From the NCBI RefSeq assembly GCF_900129285.1, contig NZ_FQUW01000018.1, positions 1-64,000 on the forward strand: DNA of 64,000 nt, given 5' to 3'. The notes below the pieces were generated by a model. That model saw only the letters and a list, made by a program, of their open reading frames with translations, ran no database searches and was not told where the DNA came from. The position numbers and the translations under genes were made by a program. Positions 17,699 through 27,104 of this stretch are shown one piece after another (position 1 is the stretch's first letter; every line of letters begins with the position of its first letter). The DNA comes from Desulfofundulus australicus DSM 11792. Lineage in GTDB: Bacteria > Bacillota > Desulfotomaculia > Desulfotomaculales > Desulfovirgulaceae.

Positions 17699-17913
17699 TC
17701 CTTCACCTCTATACCGATGGCAAAGTCCGGACAGTGGATTTCACACCGGCCGCAACCAGTGCAGCGGTCGGGGTTTACCACCGCAACCTTGCCCGAAGCG
17801 TTCAGGGAAAGAACTTCCTTGGGGCAAAGGGCGACACAGATGCCGCATCCCTTACACCAACCTTCCCGCACCACGATATGCACGGTTTTTGGAGCGGCTG
17901 AAACATTAGCCAT
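17695..17913 (-). CDS. korD: 2-oxoacid:ferredoxin oxidoreductase, delta (2[4Fe-4S]) subunit
   Basis: A 72-residue ferredoxin-like subunit with two complete CxxCxxCxxxCP motifs: CKGCGICVALCP and CTGCGRCEIHCP. It passes electrons from the TPP site to free ferredoxin. ATG 17913 has GAGGTGAAGGCA before it. It is the first gene of the operon; a TATAAT-like box lies at 17949-17954 on the minus strand. The next 270 bases toward the diaphorase genes show no further gene. Confidence 0.9.
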   Translation of the reverse strand: MANVSAAPKTVHIVVREGWCKGCGICVALCPKEVLSLNASGKVAVVNPDRCTGCGRCEIHCPDFAIGIEVKE

Positions 17914-18192
17914 TGCCTTCACCTCGCGCGGATTGGAACCTTTACTCGATTATACTAGCAAAAAACCTGCCAGGCCCCATGTAATTGCTGGCGCCCGGGG
18001 GAATAAGCCCCAGAAACAATACCGGCTGCCAAAAAAGAAAGCAGGAAGGAATACTTCCTGCACTTCCTGCATCCAGGATATTTCCCGGGCAAAAATCTCA
18101 AAGCGAAATAATTGTGATCTTATTTTGCGATCCGGGGCTTATCTCCAGCCGTATTGCTGTTGGGAACGGCCCTGCCGGCCTTCATCTCAAAA

Positions 18193-18840
18193 TTAGATAT
18201 CAGCTTTTTTCTCCACCAGGGCACCCACGGGACAAATACGGGCACACTCGCCGCAGCCATTGCAGCCCGACTGGCCCAGGGGAACATCCCCAAAGGTGGT
18301 TATCCTGCGCCCAAACCCCCTACCGGCAAAACCGAGAACTCCGGTACCTTTTTCCCGGCAAACCCACACACACTTTCCGCACAGAACGCATTTCCGGGGG
18401 TCGTAACGCAATGCCGGGCTGGAATCATCCACCGGCAGTTCACGCTCCAGTTTTCTCAGCCGCTTCACCCGCAGGGGGATGCGGCGTTCCCGGGCAATCC
18501 GCTGCAGCTCGCAGGAGCGGTTGCGGGGGCAATTGGCGCAGTCCTGCTGGTGATTGGACAGCAGAAGCTCGAAGGCCGTCTGCACCAGGCGGTCCACCCG
18601 CGGGCTGCGGGTGGATACCACCATGCCTTCCACCACGGGCTCGGTGCAGGCAGTCACCGGGCGCGGGTAGCCCTCGATTTCCACAAAGCACAGCCGGCAG
18701 GCGGCAGCAGGGTGCTTCACCCCGGGAATGGCGCACAGGTTGGGTATATAGATGCCGTTTTCCAGGGCTACCCAGAGCAGTTTTTCTCCTTCCCGGGCCT
18801 TTATGGTCCGGCCGTCTATGGTTAAGGTAACTGTTTTCAT
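18193..18840 (-). CDS. NuoG/HydA N-terminal-like iron-sulfur subunit (HoxU type)
   Basis: A 215-residue iron-sulfur protein equal to the N-terminal cluster domains of NuoG or [FeFe] hydrogenase HydA, without a catalytic domain. In order: a plant-type [2Fe-2S] domain (residues 1-80; LCAIPG, CRLCFVEI, TACTEPV), the H-x3-C-x2-C-x5-C NADH_G segment (HQQDCANCPRNRSC), and two [4Fe-4S] motifs (CVLCGKCVWVC and CNGCGECARICP). It resembles HoxU. With NuoE- and NuoF-like proteins it makes a three-part NADH:ferredoxin diaphorase. GGAGGATGCAAC precedes the ATG. Its catalytic partner is not encoded next to it. Confidence 0.88.
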   Translation of the reverse strand: MKTVTLTIDGRTIKAREGEKLLWVALENGIYIPNLCAIPGVKHPAAACRLCFVEIEGYPRPVTACTEPVVEGMVVSTRSPRVDRLVQTAFELLLSNHQQDCANCPRNRSCELQRIARERRIPLRVKRLRKLERELPVDDSSPALRYDPRKCVLCGKCVWVCREKGTGVLGFAGRGFGRRITTFGDVPLGQSGCNGCGECARICPVGALVEKKADI

Positions 18841-18895
18841 GTTGCATCCTCCGGCTATATTTTTACAGGATCATGTAATCAGTAAACCCGGTTGG

Positions 18896-18946
18896 ATGCG
18901 GTGCTGTCCTCGTTCACTCCAGTGCTTCGCACCGACAGCACCGCAT
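18896..18946 (-). other. Long intercistronic hairpin in the diaphorase operon
   Basis: ATGCGGTGCTGTC (18896-18908) and GACAGCACCGCAT (18934-18946) are a perfect 13-bp inverted repeat. The loop contains a second small hairpin, GTGC-TTC-GCAC (18922-18932). It lies between the NuoF- and HoxU-like genes, all on the minus strand, with no U-tract. A processing or stability element that sets subunit ratios is a reasonable guess. Confidence 0.6.
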
Positions 18947-18960
18947 ACTTTATAACCGTT

Positions 18961-20865
18961 TTATGCTCCCATTTCGTTCACCAGTTCCGGCGGTGAGAGC
19001 TTGATGACCGCTTTATACTGGGGCGGGCATGCTTCCAGGCAGCTGGCGCATTTGACACATTTCTGCTGATCAATAACCTTAATGCGGTCTTCGTTGGTGT
19101 AAATGGCCTCTACCGGGCAGCTGCCCACGCAGGCATCACAGGAGCGCTCGCACTTTTCCGGCAGGATATAGTAGGCTATTAAACTCTGGCACATCAGCGC
19201 GGGGCAGCGGCGCTCTTTGATATGGGCCTCGTATTCGTCCCGGAAATAGCGGATGGTGCTCAAAACGGGATTGGGCGCCGTCTTGCCCAGCCCGCACAGC
19301 GAGCCGGCCTTCACGTCTTCGGCCAGTTCTAAAAGAAGCTCTATATCCCCCGGCTTGCCCTGGCCCCTGGTTATGGCCTCCAGAATGTCCAGCATCTGCC
19401 TGGTTCCCAGGCGGCACATGGTGCACTTACCGCAGGATTCTTTCTGGGTAAAGTCCAGGAAAAACCGGGCTATTTCCACCATGCAATCGTCCTCATCCAG
19501 GATAACCATCCCGCCGGACCCCATCATGGCACCGGCCTGGCTCAGGGAATCAAAGTCTATGGGCATGTCCAGGGCCGATTCCGGCAGGCAGCCTCCCGAA
19601 GGCCCGCCAATCTGCACGGCTTTAAAGGCTTTGCCTCCGGGAATGCCGCTGCCCACGTCATAAACCACTTCCCTTAAAGTCGTGCCCATGGGCACCTCGG
19701 CCAGACCAGTGTTGATTACTTTCCCGGCCAGGGCAAAAACAGCCGTACCGGGGCTGCCGTCAGTGCCGGTCTCCCTTAACCACCGGGCGCCCCGTTCAAC
19801 AATATGGGGCACGTAGGAGAGGGTCTTGACGTTATTAATTACCGTGGGCTTGCCCCGGAGCCCGGCGGTGGCGGGAAAAGGCGGGCGGTGGCGGGGCAGG
19901 CCCGGCTCCCCCTCCATGGAGGCAATCAGGGCTGTTTCCTCCCCGCAGACAAAAGCTCCCGAACCCTGAAAAACGTCCACATCAAAGTCAAAACCGCTGC
20001 CCAGGATATTGGTTCCCAGCAGACCGGCCTGACGTGCCTGTTCGATGGCCTTTTTCACCCGTGCCACGGCCAGGGGATACTCGGCACGGATGTAGAAGTA
20101 GCCCTGGCGGGCTCCCACTGTATAGGCAGCAATGGCCAGCCCTTCCAGCACCTGATGGGGGTTTGACTCCAGGATGGCCCGGTCCATAAAAGCCCCCGGG
20201 TCACCTTCATCAGCATTGCAGATAACATACTTTTCTTCACCCGGCGCCAGGCGGCAGGTTTCCCATTTGCGCCCGGTGGGGAACCCGGCCCCGCCCCGAC
20301 CCCGCAGTCCGGAGGCCTTTATTTCTTCCAGAACCTGCCCGGGATCCCGGCCCAGGGCCCCGGCCAGGGCGGCATAACCGCCCAGGGCAATGTAGTGCTC
20401 GATATTTTCCGGATCAATCAGGCCGCACTTATCCAGAATAATGTTTTTTTCAATCATACCCCGGGGAAAGTCGGTGAAAGCGGGAACCATATCGTTGGCC
20501 TCCAGCGCAGCCAGGGCAAATTCCAGGCAGGGATCGTCCCCGCCCAGGAAATCCTGCACCAGCCGGGCGGCAATACCCTCGGTCACGTAACCGTAACAGA
20601 TGGGTGGGAATCCGGGCTTGTACACGGTTACCAGGGGCTCGGCATAACAGTGGCCCATGCAGCCCACTTCCAGAACGCTGGCCTCCAGGCCGCTTTTGGC
20701 CAGCTCCTCTTTAATCACTTTTAAAATCTCCAGGGCTCCGGCTGCCCGGCCGCAGGTGGCCGTACCCACAAGAATCAGGGGGCGCTCCCGCAGGCTCTCC
20801 CAGGCAGCCCTGGATTTTTGCTGCAATTTTGTAAAATTTTCTTTTATTACTTTATCCCTGCTCAA
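18961..20865 (-). CDS. NuoF-like NADH-binding flavoprotein (HndC/HydB type)
   Basis: A 634-residue, three-domain subunit. Residues to about 105 are a thioredoxin-like [2Fe-2S] domain (ATCGRAAG, VGCMGHCYAEP). The NuoF core follows with GLRGRGGAGFPTGRKWE (NADH/FMN loop), NADEGDPGAFMDRAI and the C-terminal ESCGKCTMCRLGT cluster motif. The last 70 residues add 2[4Fe-4S] motifs (CDACVGSCP, CVKCASCLEACP). This is the HydB/HndC layout of electron-bifurcating hydrogenases and formate dehydrogenases. I start at TTG 20865, 6 bases after AAGGGG, overlapping the NuoE stop by 14 bases; an earlier in-frame start at 20910 is possible. Confidence 0.9.
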   Translation of the reverse strand: MSRDKVIKENFTKLQQKSRAAWESLRERPLILVGTATCGRAAGALEILKVIKEELAKSGLEASVLEVGCMGHCYAEPLVTVYKPGFPPICYGYVTEGIAARLVQDFLGGDDPCLEFALAALEANDMVPAFTDFPRGMIEKNIILDKCGLIDPENIEHYIALGGYAALAGALGRDPGQVLEEIKASGLRGRGGAGFPTGRKWETCRLAPGEEKYVICNADEGDPGAFMDRAILESNPHQVLEGLAIAAYTVGARQGYFYIRAEYPLAVARVKKAIEQARQAGLLGTNILGSGFDFDVDVFQGSGAFVCGEETALIASMEGEPGLPRHRPPFPATAGLRGKPTVINNVKTLSYVPHIVERGARWLRETGTDGSPGTAVFALAGKVINTGLAEVPMGTTLREVVYDVGSGIPGGKAFKAVQIGGPSGGCLPESALDMPIDFDSLSQAGAMMGSGGMVILDEDDCMVEIARFFLDFTQKESCGKCTMCRLGTRQMLDILEAITRGQGKPGDIELLLELAEDVKAGSLCGLGKTAPNPVLSTIRYFRDEYEAHIKERRCPALMCQSLIAYYILPEKCERSCDACVGSCPVEAIYTNEDRIKVIDQQKCVKCASCLEACPPQYKAVIKLSPPELVNEMGA

Positions 20866-21382
20866 CGGTTTCCCCTTCTTTCTGCTGGCCTTTTGGAATT
20901 TTAACCCCAAAGGAAAACAGCAACCCGTCCACCCTGGTGGGAGTTACCTTTCCGTGCACTTCGTCATCGATCACCGTTACCGGTGCCATGGTACAGCAGC
21001 CCACGCAGGCCACCCTTTCCAGGCTGAACTCGCGGTCCGGCGTAACCTGGTTGACATCAATTCCCAGCCGCCTCTTCCAGCAATCCAGGATGATATGGCC
21101 CCCCTTCATATGGCAGGCAGTACCCATGCATACTTTAACCTGGTGCTTCCCGGGGGGAATCAGGCGGAACTGGTTGTAAAAGGTAGCCACGCTGTAAACA
21201 TCGACCGCCGGAACACCCAGGTGCCGCGCCACTTCTTCCATGGCCACCAGGGGTACATAGCCCAGCTTCTCCTGAACCTGCTGCAGGATGGGAATAAGGT
21301 TACCCCGATCAGGGGGATAGTTCTCCAGAATGCTTCCGGTCTGTTCCAGGGCAACCCTTTTTTCCTCTTCCGTTAAAACCAT
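20852..21382 (-). CDS. NuoE-like [2Fe-2S] subunit (HndA/HydC type)
   Basis: A 176-residue thioredoxin-fold subunit. CMGTAC...CVGCC provides the four ligands of the [2Fe-2S] cluster in the C-terminal half, and the N-terminal helical domain has ILQQVQEKLGYVP and VYSVATFYNQF, conserved in NuoE. It is first in a three-gene minus-strand unit NuoE-NuoF-HoxU. ATG 21382 is favoured because GGGGAG sits 6 bases upstream; ATG two codons earlier is less well placed. A 140-base AT-rich gap lies between it and the pyrophosphohydrolase gene. Confidence 0.9.
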   Translation of the reverse strand: MVLTEEEKRVALEQTGSILENYPPDRGNLIPILQQVQEKLGYVPLVAMEEVARHLGVPAVDVYSVATFYNQFRLIPPGKHQVKVCMGTACHMKGGHIILDCWKRRLGIDVNQVTPDREFSLERVACVGCCTMAPVTVIDDEVHGKVTPTRVDGLLFSFGVKIPKGQQKEGETVEQG

Positions 21383-21527
21383 AAGCATCTCCCCTGTATA
21401 TCTGAAAATTTTTAATTAATCAACTGGAGGGCAACTCCCCCTTGATCATAACGCTAAATATATTAACGGTCAACAACTTAAAATTTTTTTAAAAAAATAT
21501 TTTGCATATGCTTGGTTTGGCTTAAAT

Positions 21528-21881
21528 CTAGCAGAACCTGCCGCGGTAAATCCCGGCAGGGTATTTTTTCGCATTTGCCTCCATTTTTTGTCTTATGGCC
21601 CGGGCCAGGTCTATACCTGCAGCATTGGCCATGGCCAGGCAATAAATCACCACATCGGCCAGCTCTTCCTCCACCCGTCCCATAAGCTCCGGCTCTATTT
21701 CCCGGCCACCGGTCCACTGGAAAAGCTCCATCAACTCGGCTGCTTCTATGGCCACGGACATGGCCAGATTTTTGGGTGTGTGAAACCGGGTCCATTCCCT
21801 CTCTTCCACAAAAGCAGCCACAGCATCTTTCAAATCCTGGAGCGTGGTTCGGGCATCTTCAGACACAGGCAGCACCCCCAT
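21528..21881 (-). CDS. MazG-like nucleotide pyrophosphohydrolase
   Basis: A 117-residue all-alpha NTP pyrophosphohydrolase. The sequence FHTPKNLAMSVAIEAAELMELFQW provides the first EExxE-like helix, and VEEELADVVIYCLAMANAAGID the E-x3-ExxD helix that binds Mg and the triphosphate. This is the RS21-C6/DCTPP-like branch, likely removing non-canonical nucleotides. I start at ATG 21881 with the conserved ...DLKDAVAAFV.ER.W following; the 62-residue upstream extension is Phe/Arg-rich and unlike the family. It sits after sigH on the same strand but behind the sigH terminator. Confidence 0.82.
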   Translation of the reverse strand: MGVLPVSEDARTTLQDLKDAVAAFVEEREWTRFHTPKNLAMSVAIEAAELMELFQWTGGREIEPELMGRVEEELADVVIYCLAMANAAGIDLARAIRQKMEANAKKYPAGIYRGRFC

Positions 21882-22042
21882 TTTAAATTGCCCTGACCGG
21901 TTGCGGAAGAACATTTCCCAGGCGGCATAATACGATCGTGGGGTACCATAATCCGCCTGCTTGCAGGGTATTTCCCGGAAAAATACAAAAAATGTTTTCA
22001 CAGGGCAGGAAAATAATTTTTTCAGTCGAAATAAAAAACTAA

Positions 22043-22079
22043 GAAAAAAAATAAAAGGGGTTACCATTACAGTAACCCT
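22043..22079 (-). terminator. Terminator of sigH
   Basis: On the minus strand GGGTTAC-TGTAATG-GTAACCCC is followed by TTTTATTTTTTTT, an excellent intrinsic terminator 11 bases after the sigH stop. Confidence 0.85.
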
Positions 22080-22089
22080 CTTGAGTTAA

Positions 22090-22734
22090 CTAGTTATTTC
22101 GCTTTTCCAGGTACCTTTCCAGCTTGCGTTTGACCCGCTGCAGGGCATTGTCAATGGACTTAACGTGGCGCTTCAGGTCACCGGCGATTTCCTGGTAGGA
22201 CTTGCCCTCCAGGTAGGACATCAGCACCTTCCACTCAAGAGAGCTGAGAATTTCACCCATTTTTTCTTCAATATCATAAAACTCCTCCCGGCTGATGATC
22301 AACTCCTCCGGGTCGGCAATCCTGGTGCCGGAGATGACATCCAGAAGGGTGCGGTCGGAATCCTCGTCGTAAATGGGCTTGTTCAGGGAAACGTAGGAGT
22401 TTAAAGGGATGTGTTTCTGCCGGGTAGCTGTTTTGATGGCTGTAATGATCTGACGGGTAATACAAAGCTCCGCAAAGGCTCTGAATGACGACAGCTTGTC
22501 TAACCGGAAGTCACGAATAGCCTTGTAAAGGCCAATCATGCCTTCCTGAATGATGTCTTCCCGGTCAGCCCCGATGAGGAAGTAGGAACGCGCCTTGGCC
22601 CGGACGAAGTTTTTATACTTGTTAATCAGATATTCCAGGGCCGCATCATCACCCTCCCGTGCGTATTCCACCACATCCTCATCGTCCATCATGTGATAAC
22701 AGGGCGCACATTCCCTCTGGACGCTCAGACTCAC
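22090..22734 (-). CDS. sigH: RNA polymerase sigma-H factor, stationary phase/sporulation
   Basis: A 214-residue sigma-70-type factor of the Spo0H family, which transcribes early sporulation genes. Region 2 holds INKYKNFVRAKARSYFLIGADREDIIQEGMIGL and AFAELCITRQIITAIKTATRQKH; region 4 ends with LEGKSYQEIAGDLKRHVKSIDNALQRVKRKL. The segment NKPIYDEDSDRTLLD is characteristic of SigH. GTG start behind GGGGGGTATATT. It occupies the same position as in Bacillus, downstream of yacP, though a 260-base gap with a -10-like AATTATAT stretch suggests its own promoter. Presence supports a spore-forming host. Confidence 0.93.
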   Translation of the reverse strand: MSLSVQRECAPCYHMMDDEDVVEYAREGDDAALEYLINKYKNFVRAKARSYFLIGADREDIIQEGMIGLYKAIRDFRLDKLSSFRAFAELCITRQIITAIKTATRQKHIPLNSYVSLNKPIYDEDSDRTLLDVISGTRIADPEELIISREEFYDIEEKMGEILSSLEWKVLMSYLEGKSYQEIAGDLKRHVKSIDNALQRVKRKLERYLEKRNN

Positions 22735-22993
22735 AATATACCCCCCCGCTTTGTGTGTCCGGCTTTCCGTTTAAAAACCAGATTTTTTAAACACCTGACA
22801 GCAGAAAAAGAAACGCCTTTTTACCGCCAGCATAGAAGTCCGGGCTGATTCCCATCCCGACTCTCTTTTCTTCTGAACGGTTCAAGGCATTTTTCAGTAC
22901 CTCTTTCTATAATTTTGTCTAACTAATTATATCTCAGGTCCGGTAACCCGTCAAGAAAAATTAGGACTTGCTTTCGCCAACCAGTGGTGGCGC

Positions 22994-23509
22994 TCAGTCT
23001 TTTCTTCTTCGCCAGCGCTCAAAAATCAGGCGAATCTCGTCCACCAGGCGGTTTTCCAGATAAGCATCCGCCGGGCGCCCGCTGTCGAAGTGCTTTTTCC
23101 CTTCTTCCCGGGTGCGCTGGACTTTTTCCCACAACTCCCTGGGCGTGATCCGGTAGGCACCCCTGCCCAGGATCATTCTCTGCTCGGCCCAGTCGTAAGT
23201 GGCCACGTAAACCGTTCCCCGCCGGGATAGCTCGCCCACCAGTTTTTCGATAACCGCATCGGCAGTTTCACCTTCAGGGGTATAAACCACCTCCACCCCG
23301 CCCACGGTTTCCGACCGGTCCCCGGCCTGCTTCACCTGGTGGGCATCAAAAACCACCACCACGTGCTCGCCGGTCAGGGCGGCATAATTAACCAGAATAT
23401 CCACCAGCCGGGTGCGTGCATGTTCCAGGCTCGAGTCTCCGGAAAGCTGTTCCAGCTCCGGCCAGGCATGAATAATGTTGTAACCATCAACGATCAGGTA
23501 CTCGTCCAT
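22994..23509 (-). CDS. yacP: NYN-domain ribonuclease (Rae1/YacP family)
   Basis: A 171-residue PIN-like NYN nuclease. It opens with YLIVDGYNIIHAWPEL, contains VVVFDAHQVKQ and ADAVIEKLVGELSRRGTVYVATYDWAEQ, giving the acidic residues of the active site. In Bacillus the orthologue Rae1 cleaves mRNA in the ribosomal A site. I start at ATG 23509; it overlaps the rlmB stop by about 23 bases, so the genes are coupled. Order mrnC-rlmB-yacP is the conserved Firmicute order. Confidence 0.88.
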   Translation of the reverse strand: MDEYLIVDGYNIIHAWPELEQLSGDSSLEHARTRLVDILVNYAALTGEHVVVVFDAHQVKQAGDRSETVGGVEVVYTPEGETADAVIEKLVGELSRRGTVYVATYDWAEQRMILGRGAYRITPRELWEKVQRTREEGKKHFDSGRPADAYLENRLVDEIRLIFERWRRRKD

Positions 23510-24257
23510 GGACCCGTCTCCTCTGCCTGACCACCTCGTAGGCCAGCAGGGCTGCCGCCACCGAGGCATTCAGGGAACCAACCCGCCCGGCCATGGGCAG
23601 CCTGACCAGCTGATCGCACTTTTCCCGCACCAGCCTTCCCAGGCCCCTGTCCTCACCGCCAATAACCAGGGCGATGGGACCGTCCAGGCGCACATCCCAG
23701 TAAACGTCCTCCGCATCCCCGCTGGCTCCCACCACCCAGAGGCCCCGCTCCTGGAGGTAGGTAATGGTCCGGGCCAGGTTGGCTACCCTGGCCACCCGGA
23801 CGTATTCCAGGGCCCCGCAGGAAGCCTTGGCCACGGCCGCGGTAAGGGCAGCCGAGCGGTGCCGGGTGATGATCACGCCGTGGGCTCCGGCGGCGTCGGC
23901 CGTACGCAGGATGGCGCCCAGGTTATGGGGATCGTTAATCTCATTCAACAGGATGACAAAGGGATCCGCGGGATATGCGGCAGCCAGGATATCATCCACG
24001 GAAACATATTCCCTGGCCCCGGCCAGGGCCACAATTCCCTGATGGGGAATATTTTTAGCCAGCCCGTTTAAATGGGCGCGCTCAACATACTGAACAGGGA
24101 TGCCCCTCTCCCGGGCCAGGTTGAGAATTTCCTGCAGGGCAGCACTGCCGGCCCCCTTAGCCACCAGCAGCCTGTTGATGGGCCGGTTGGCCGCCAGGGC
24201 CTCTTTTACCGGGTGGCGACCGGCAATAATGTTGTCACCATCCGCCCTTTCAGCCAT
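23487..24257 (-). CDS. rlmB: 23S rRNA (guanosine-2'-O)-methyltransferase RlmB
   Basis: A 256-residue SpoU/TrmH-class methyltransferase. An N-terminal substrate-binding domain (IIAGRHPVKEAL, HQGIVALA) precedes the knotted catalytic domain with motif 1 LNEINDPHNLGAILRTADAAGAHGVI, motif 2 LVIGGEDRGLGRLV and motif 3 LPMAGRVGSLNASVAAALLAYE. These place it with RlmB (23S G2251) or its close paralogues. The start overlaps mrnC's stop by 8 bases. Confidence 0.9.
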   Translation of the reverse strand: MAERADGDNIIAGRHPVKEALAANRPINRLLVAKGAGSAALQEILNLARERGIPVQYVERAHLNGLAKNIPHQGIVALAGAREYVSVDDILAAAYPADPFVILLNEINDPHNLGAILRTADAAGAHGVIITRHRSAALTAAVAKASCGALEYVRVARVANLARTITYLQERGLWVVGASGDAEDVYWDVRLDGPIALVIGGEDRGLGRLVREKCDQLVRLPMAGRVGSLNASVAAALLAYEVVRQRRRVHGRVPDR

Positions 24258-24684
24258 CTGCTTCCACCACCTGGCGGGCCAGTTCCAGGATTTCTCCCAG
24301 GCGCCCGCACTGCCCGGTCAGGTACAGATAACCGACAAGGCTTTCCAGCCCCGTGCTGTACCGGTAGCTGATCACGTCGCTTCCCCGGGGAGGGTGGCCG
24401 CTCCGGGCATTGCGTCCCCGCCGGGCAACAGCTGCCTCTTTTTCCGTAAGCTTATCCTTCAGGGCGTGCATTACCCGGGCCTGGTTATCGGCCCGAACAT
24501 ATTTTATGGCTTCCCGGTGCAGTTGATTCACACTGGCTATTCCCCGGGTTACCAGGTAATGGCGGACAGCCAGCTCGTACACCGCATCGCCAATGTAGGC
24601 CAGCACAGTGGCCGGAAGCTGGTCCGCGTTGGGAATAATCTCGCCTGGTAAAGATATGGTCAAGAAAAACGTCCCTTCCCTCAC
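24250..24684 (-). CDS. mrnC: Mini-ribonuclease III
   Basis: A 144-residue RNase III domain without a dsRNA-binding domain, which matures 23S rRNA in Firmicutes. [17 protein letters not shown] carries the RNase III signature helix with its catalytic Asp/Glu, and [24 protein letters not shown] the second acidic motif. The GTG start overlaps the cysS stop (GTGA), and its own end overlaps rlmB, so the three are tightly coupled, exactly as in Bacillus. Confidence 0.92.
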   Translation of the reverse strand: MREGTFFLTISLPGEIIPNADQLPATVLAYIGDAVYELAVRHYLVTRGIASVNQLHREAIKYVRADNQARVMHALKDKLTEKEAAVARRGRNARSGHPPRGSDVISYRYSTGLESLVGYLYLTGQCGRLGEILELARQVVEADG

Positions 24685-26129
24685 TGTCTCTTCCAGCGCA
24701 CCCCGCCGGGTGTATCTTCCAGGATTATCCCCAGCTCTTTCAGGCGATCCCGGATGTAGTCGGCAGTGGTCCAGTCCTTCTTCGCCCTGGCCCGCTGCCG
24801 CACCTCCAGCAGCAGTTCGATCAGGGGTTCCTCCAGGCCGCCCCCCGGAACATGCCGTCCCTCGATGAGAATGCGCCCCGTCCCTTCATCGACCCGGAAA
24901 ATCCCCAGCACCTCGTTGAAGGAGCGGAAGAGTTCCAGCGCCTTCTCCAGGGCCGCCCGGCAGGGAGCCCCGGTATTGTTGTGCAGGTAGGTGTTGACTT
25001 CCCGGGCCAGCTCAAAGCAAATGCTCAGCGCCAGGGCGGTGTTAAAATCATCATCCATGGCAGCCACAAATTCCTGCCGGTACCGCTCCAGCGCGGCCGC
25101 AAACTCTTCATCCGCGGAATTAAGCTCTTCCCTGCCCGGCTGCTCCAGGGCTTCCATTAACAGGCGGATGCTGTTTTTCATGCGTTCCAGTCCCCGGCCG
25201 GCAGCGGCCATTTTTTCGTCGTCAAAATCAAGGGGACTGCGATAGTGTGTGGAAAGGAGGAAGAAACGGACCACTTCCGGGGGAAACTTCTCCAGTATTT
25301 CCCTCACCAGAAAGAAGTTACCCAGGGACTTGGACATTTTTTCCTGATTAACGGTGATGAACCCGTTATGCATCCAGTAACGGGCGAAGGGTTGCCCCGT
25401 AGCCGCCTCGGCCTGGGCAATTTCGTTTTCATGGTGGGGAAAGACCAGATCATATCCTCCCCCGTGAATATCAAAGTTACTCCCCAGGTACTTTAAAGCC
25501 ATGGCCGAGCATTCAATGTGCCAGCCGGGGCGTCCCCTGCCCCAGGGGCTCTCCCAGGACGGCTCCCCGGGCCTGGCCGCTTTCCAGAGGGCAAAATCCA
25601 TGGGGTGTTTTTTGCGGGGGTCCACCTCCACCCTGGCCCCCGCCTGCATCTCCTCCAGGGTACGGCCGGACAGCTTGCCGTATTCGGGAAAGGCGCTGAT
25701 ATCAAAGAACACATCGTTCTCCACCACATAGGCGGCCCTCTTTGCGATAAGGGTACTGATGAGCTCGATAATTTCCGGGAGGTGTTCGGAAACTTTGGGG
25801 TGCACATCGGCCGGCAGTACATTTAGAGCCCCGGCATCCCGGTAATATTCCTCAATGTACTTGCGGGCCAGCGCCAGCGCGTCCATATTTTCCTCCCGGG
25901 CCCGGTTGATGATTTTATCATCGATATCCGTAAAATTCTGGATATATCTCACCTGATAACCCCGGAACTTAAAATACCGCCGCACCGTATCAAAAAATAC
26001 CAGCGGGCGGGCATTGCCCAGGTGGATGAAATTGTAGGTGGTGGGCCCGCAGACATACATATCCACCCGTCCCGGCTGGCGGGGAATAAATTTTTCCTTG
26101 CGCCTGGTTAAGGTATTGTAAATTTCCAC
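24681..26129 (-). CDS. cysS: Cysteinyl-tRNA synthetase
   Basis: Class I synthetase charging tRNA-Cys, 482 residues. [18 protein letters not shown] carries the HIGH-like motif (HLGN) with the zinc cysteine, [11 protein letters not shown] and [10 protein letters not shown] give further zinc ligands, and KMSKSLGN is the KMSKS loop. GTG 26129 starts the conserved [12 protein letters not shown]; the Arg-rich extension upstream is not part of the family. SD GGGGAG lies 10 bases before. The 150-base gap to cysE holds a GCGGCGG-AACAA-CCGCCGC hairpin, but I see no T-box. Confidence 0.93.
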   Translation of the reverse strand: MEIYNTLTRRKEKFIPRQPGRVDMYVCGPTTYNFIHLGNARPLVFFDTVRRYFKFRGYQVRYIQNFTDIDDKIINRAREENMDALALARKYIEEYYRDAGALNVLPADVHPKVSEHLPEIIELISTLIAKRAAYVVENDVFFDISAFPEYGKLSGRTLEEMQAGARVEVDPRKKHPMDFALWKAARPGEPSWESPWGRGRPGWHIECSAMALKYLGSNFDIHGGGYDLVFPHHENEIAQAEAATGQPFARYWMHNGFITVNQEKMSKSLGNFFLVREILEKFPPEVVRFFLLSTHYRSPLDFDDEKMAAAGRGLERMKNSIRLLMEALEQPGREELNSADEEFAAALERYRQEFVAAMDDDFNTALALSICFELAREVNTYLHNNTGAPCRAALEKALELFRSFNEVLGIFRVDEGTGRILIEGRHVPGGGLEEPLIELLLEVRQRARAKKDWTTADYIRDRLKELGIILEDTPGGVRWKRQ

Positions 26130-26278
26130 GGAACAATCGCTCCCCTGTTCAACTTTATGTAAACTGCGGCGGAACAACCGCCGCCGCTTTGTTCCAACCC
26201 TGCGCGTGTCCCGGCAGGCAGCCCTGTGCCGGCCGCGGCCCGACAAGCATTCTTGTCTTAGAACCGGCGCTACCCTCT

Positions 26279-27016
26279 TCAGGACTTATCCGGCTGATTA
26301 AAGGCACCCCGAACCAGGTTGTCACAGGCCTCCAGGGGTTCAGCCGTTTTAGCATCGGCCAGCTTTTTCTCCAGCTCCAGAACCCGTTTTTCCAGGCGTT
26401 CAATATTGTGCATCAGGCAGTTAATTACTTCCGCCACCGGGTCGGGCAGCAGGTCGTGGCGCAGATCAATATCCGGCTTGCTTGCTGAATCCACCCGCTT
26501 GCCGTCCTGAATGACCACCTTGCCGGGCACTCCCACCACGGTGCTGTTGGGAGGTACGGGCTTGAGCACCACTGAACCGGCACCAATTTTGGAGTTGTCG
26601 CCCACGGTGAAAGAACCGAGTATCTTGGCCCCGGCGCTGATAACCACATTGTTGCCGATGGTGGGGTGGCGCTTGCCCTTTTCTTTGCCCGTCCCCCCCA
26701 GGGTCACTCCCTGGTAGATGGTCACGTTGTCGCCAATTTCGGCCGTTTCTCCAATTACCACCCCGGCACCATGGTCAATAAACAATCCCTGGCCGATTTT
26801 TGCCCCGGGGTGGATTTCGATCTGGGTGAGAAAGCGGGAAATATGCGAGATCAGGCGGGCAATGGTGAAAAGCCGCTTCCGGTAAAAGAAATGGGCTATC
26901 CGGTGCATAATTATGGCATGCAGGCCGGGATAGCAGAGCAGCACCTCCAGGAGGCTCTTGGCCGCCGGATCCCGCTCAAATACCGCCTGTATATCACGTT
27001 TGAGCTGCTTGAACAT
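26279..27016 (-). CDS. cysE: Serine O-acetyltransferase
   Basis: Left-handed beta-helix acetyltransferase (first step of cysteine synthesis), 245 residues. The N-terminal helical domain leads to the catalytic [29 protein letters not shown] and the hexapeptide repeats; [20 protein letters not shown] and [25 protein letters not shown] are conserved. The C-terminal 45 residues form a coiled-coil-like helix ([20 protein letters not shown]). ATG follows GGAGGGTGGGCC. Between gltX and cysS, as in Bacillus. Confidence 0.93.
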   Translation of the reverse strand: MFKQLKRDIQAVFERDPAAKSLLEVLLCYPGLHAIIMHRIAHFFYRKRLFTIARLISHISRFLTQIEIHPGAKIGQGLFIDHGAGVVIGETAEIGDNVTIYQGVTLGGTGKEKGKRHPTIGNNVVISAGAKILGSFTVGDNSKIGAGSVVLKPVPPNSTVVGVPGKVVIQDGKRVDSASKPDIDLRHDLLPDPVAEVINCLMHNIERLEKRVLELEKKLADAKTAEPLEACDNLVRGAFNQPDKS

Positions 27017-27104
27017 GGCCCACCCTCCAAGTGGCTAACCGGAGAATATGAACAGCCTGTGATCCGCTTTATTTGCTCGAGACAGGAAGAACCACCGGAA
27101 TGCT

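Noticed and set aside
16703-18196. 497-codon plus-strand frame across korA/korD
   Set aside because: Antisense to two well-supported Fe-S/TPP subunits and free of any family signature.
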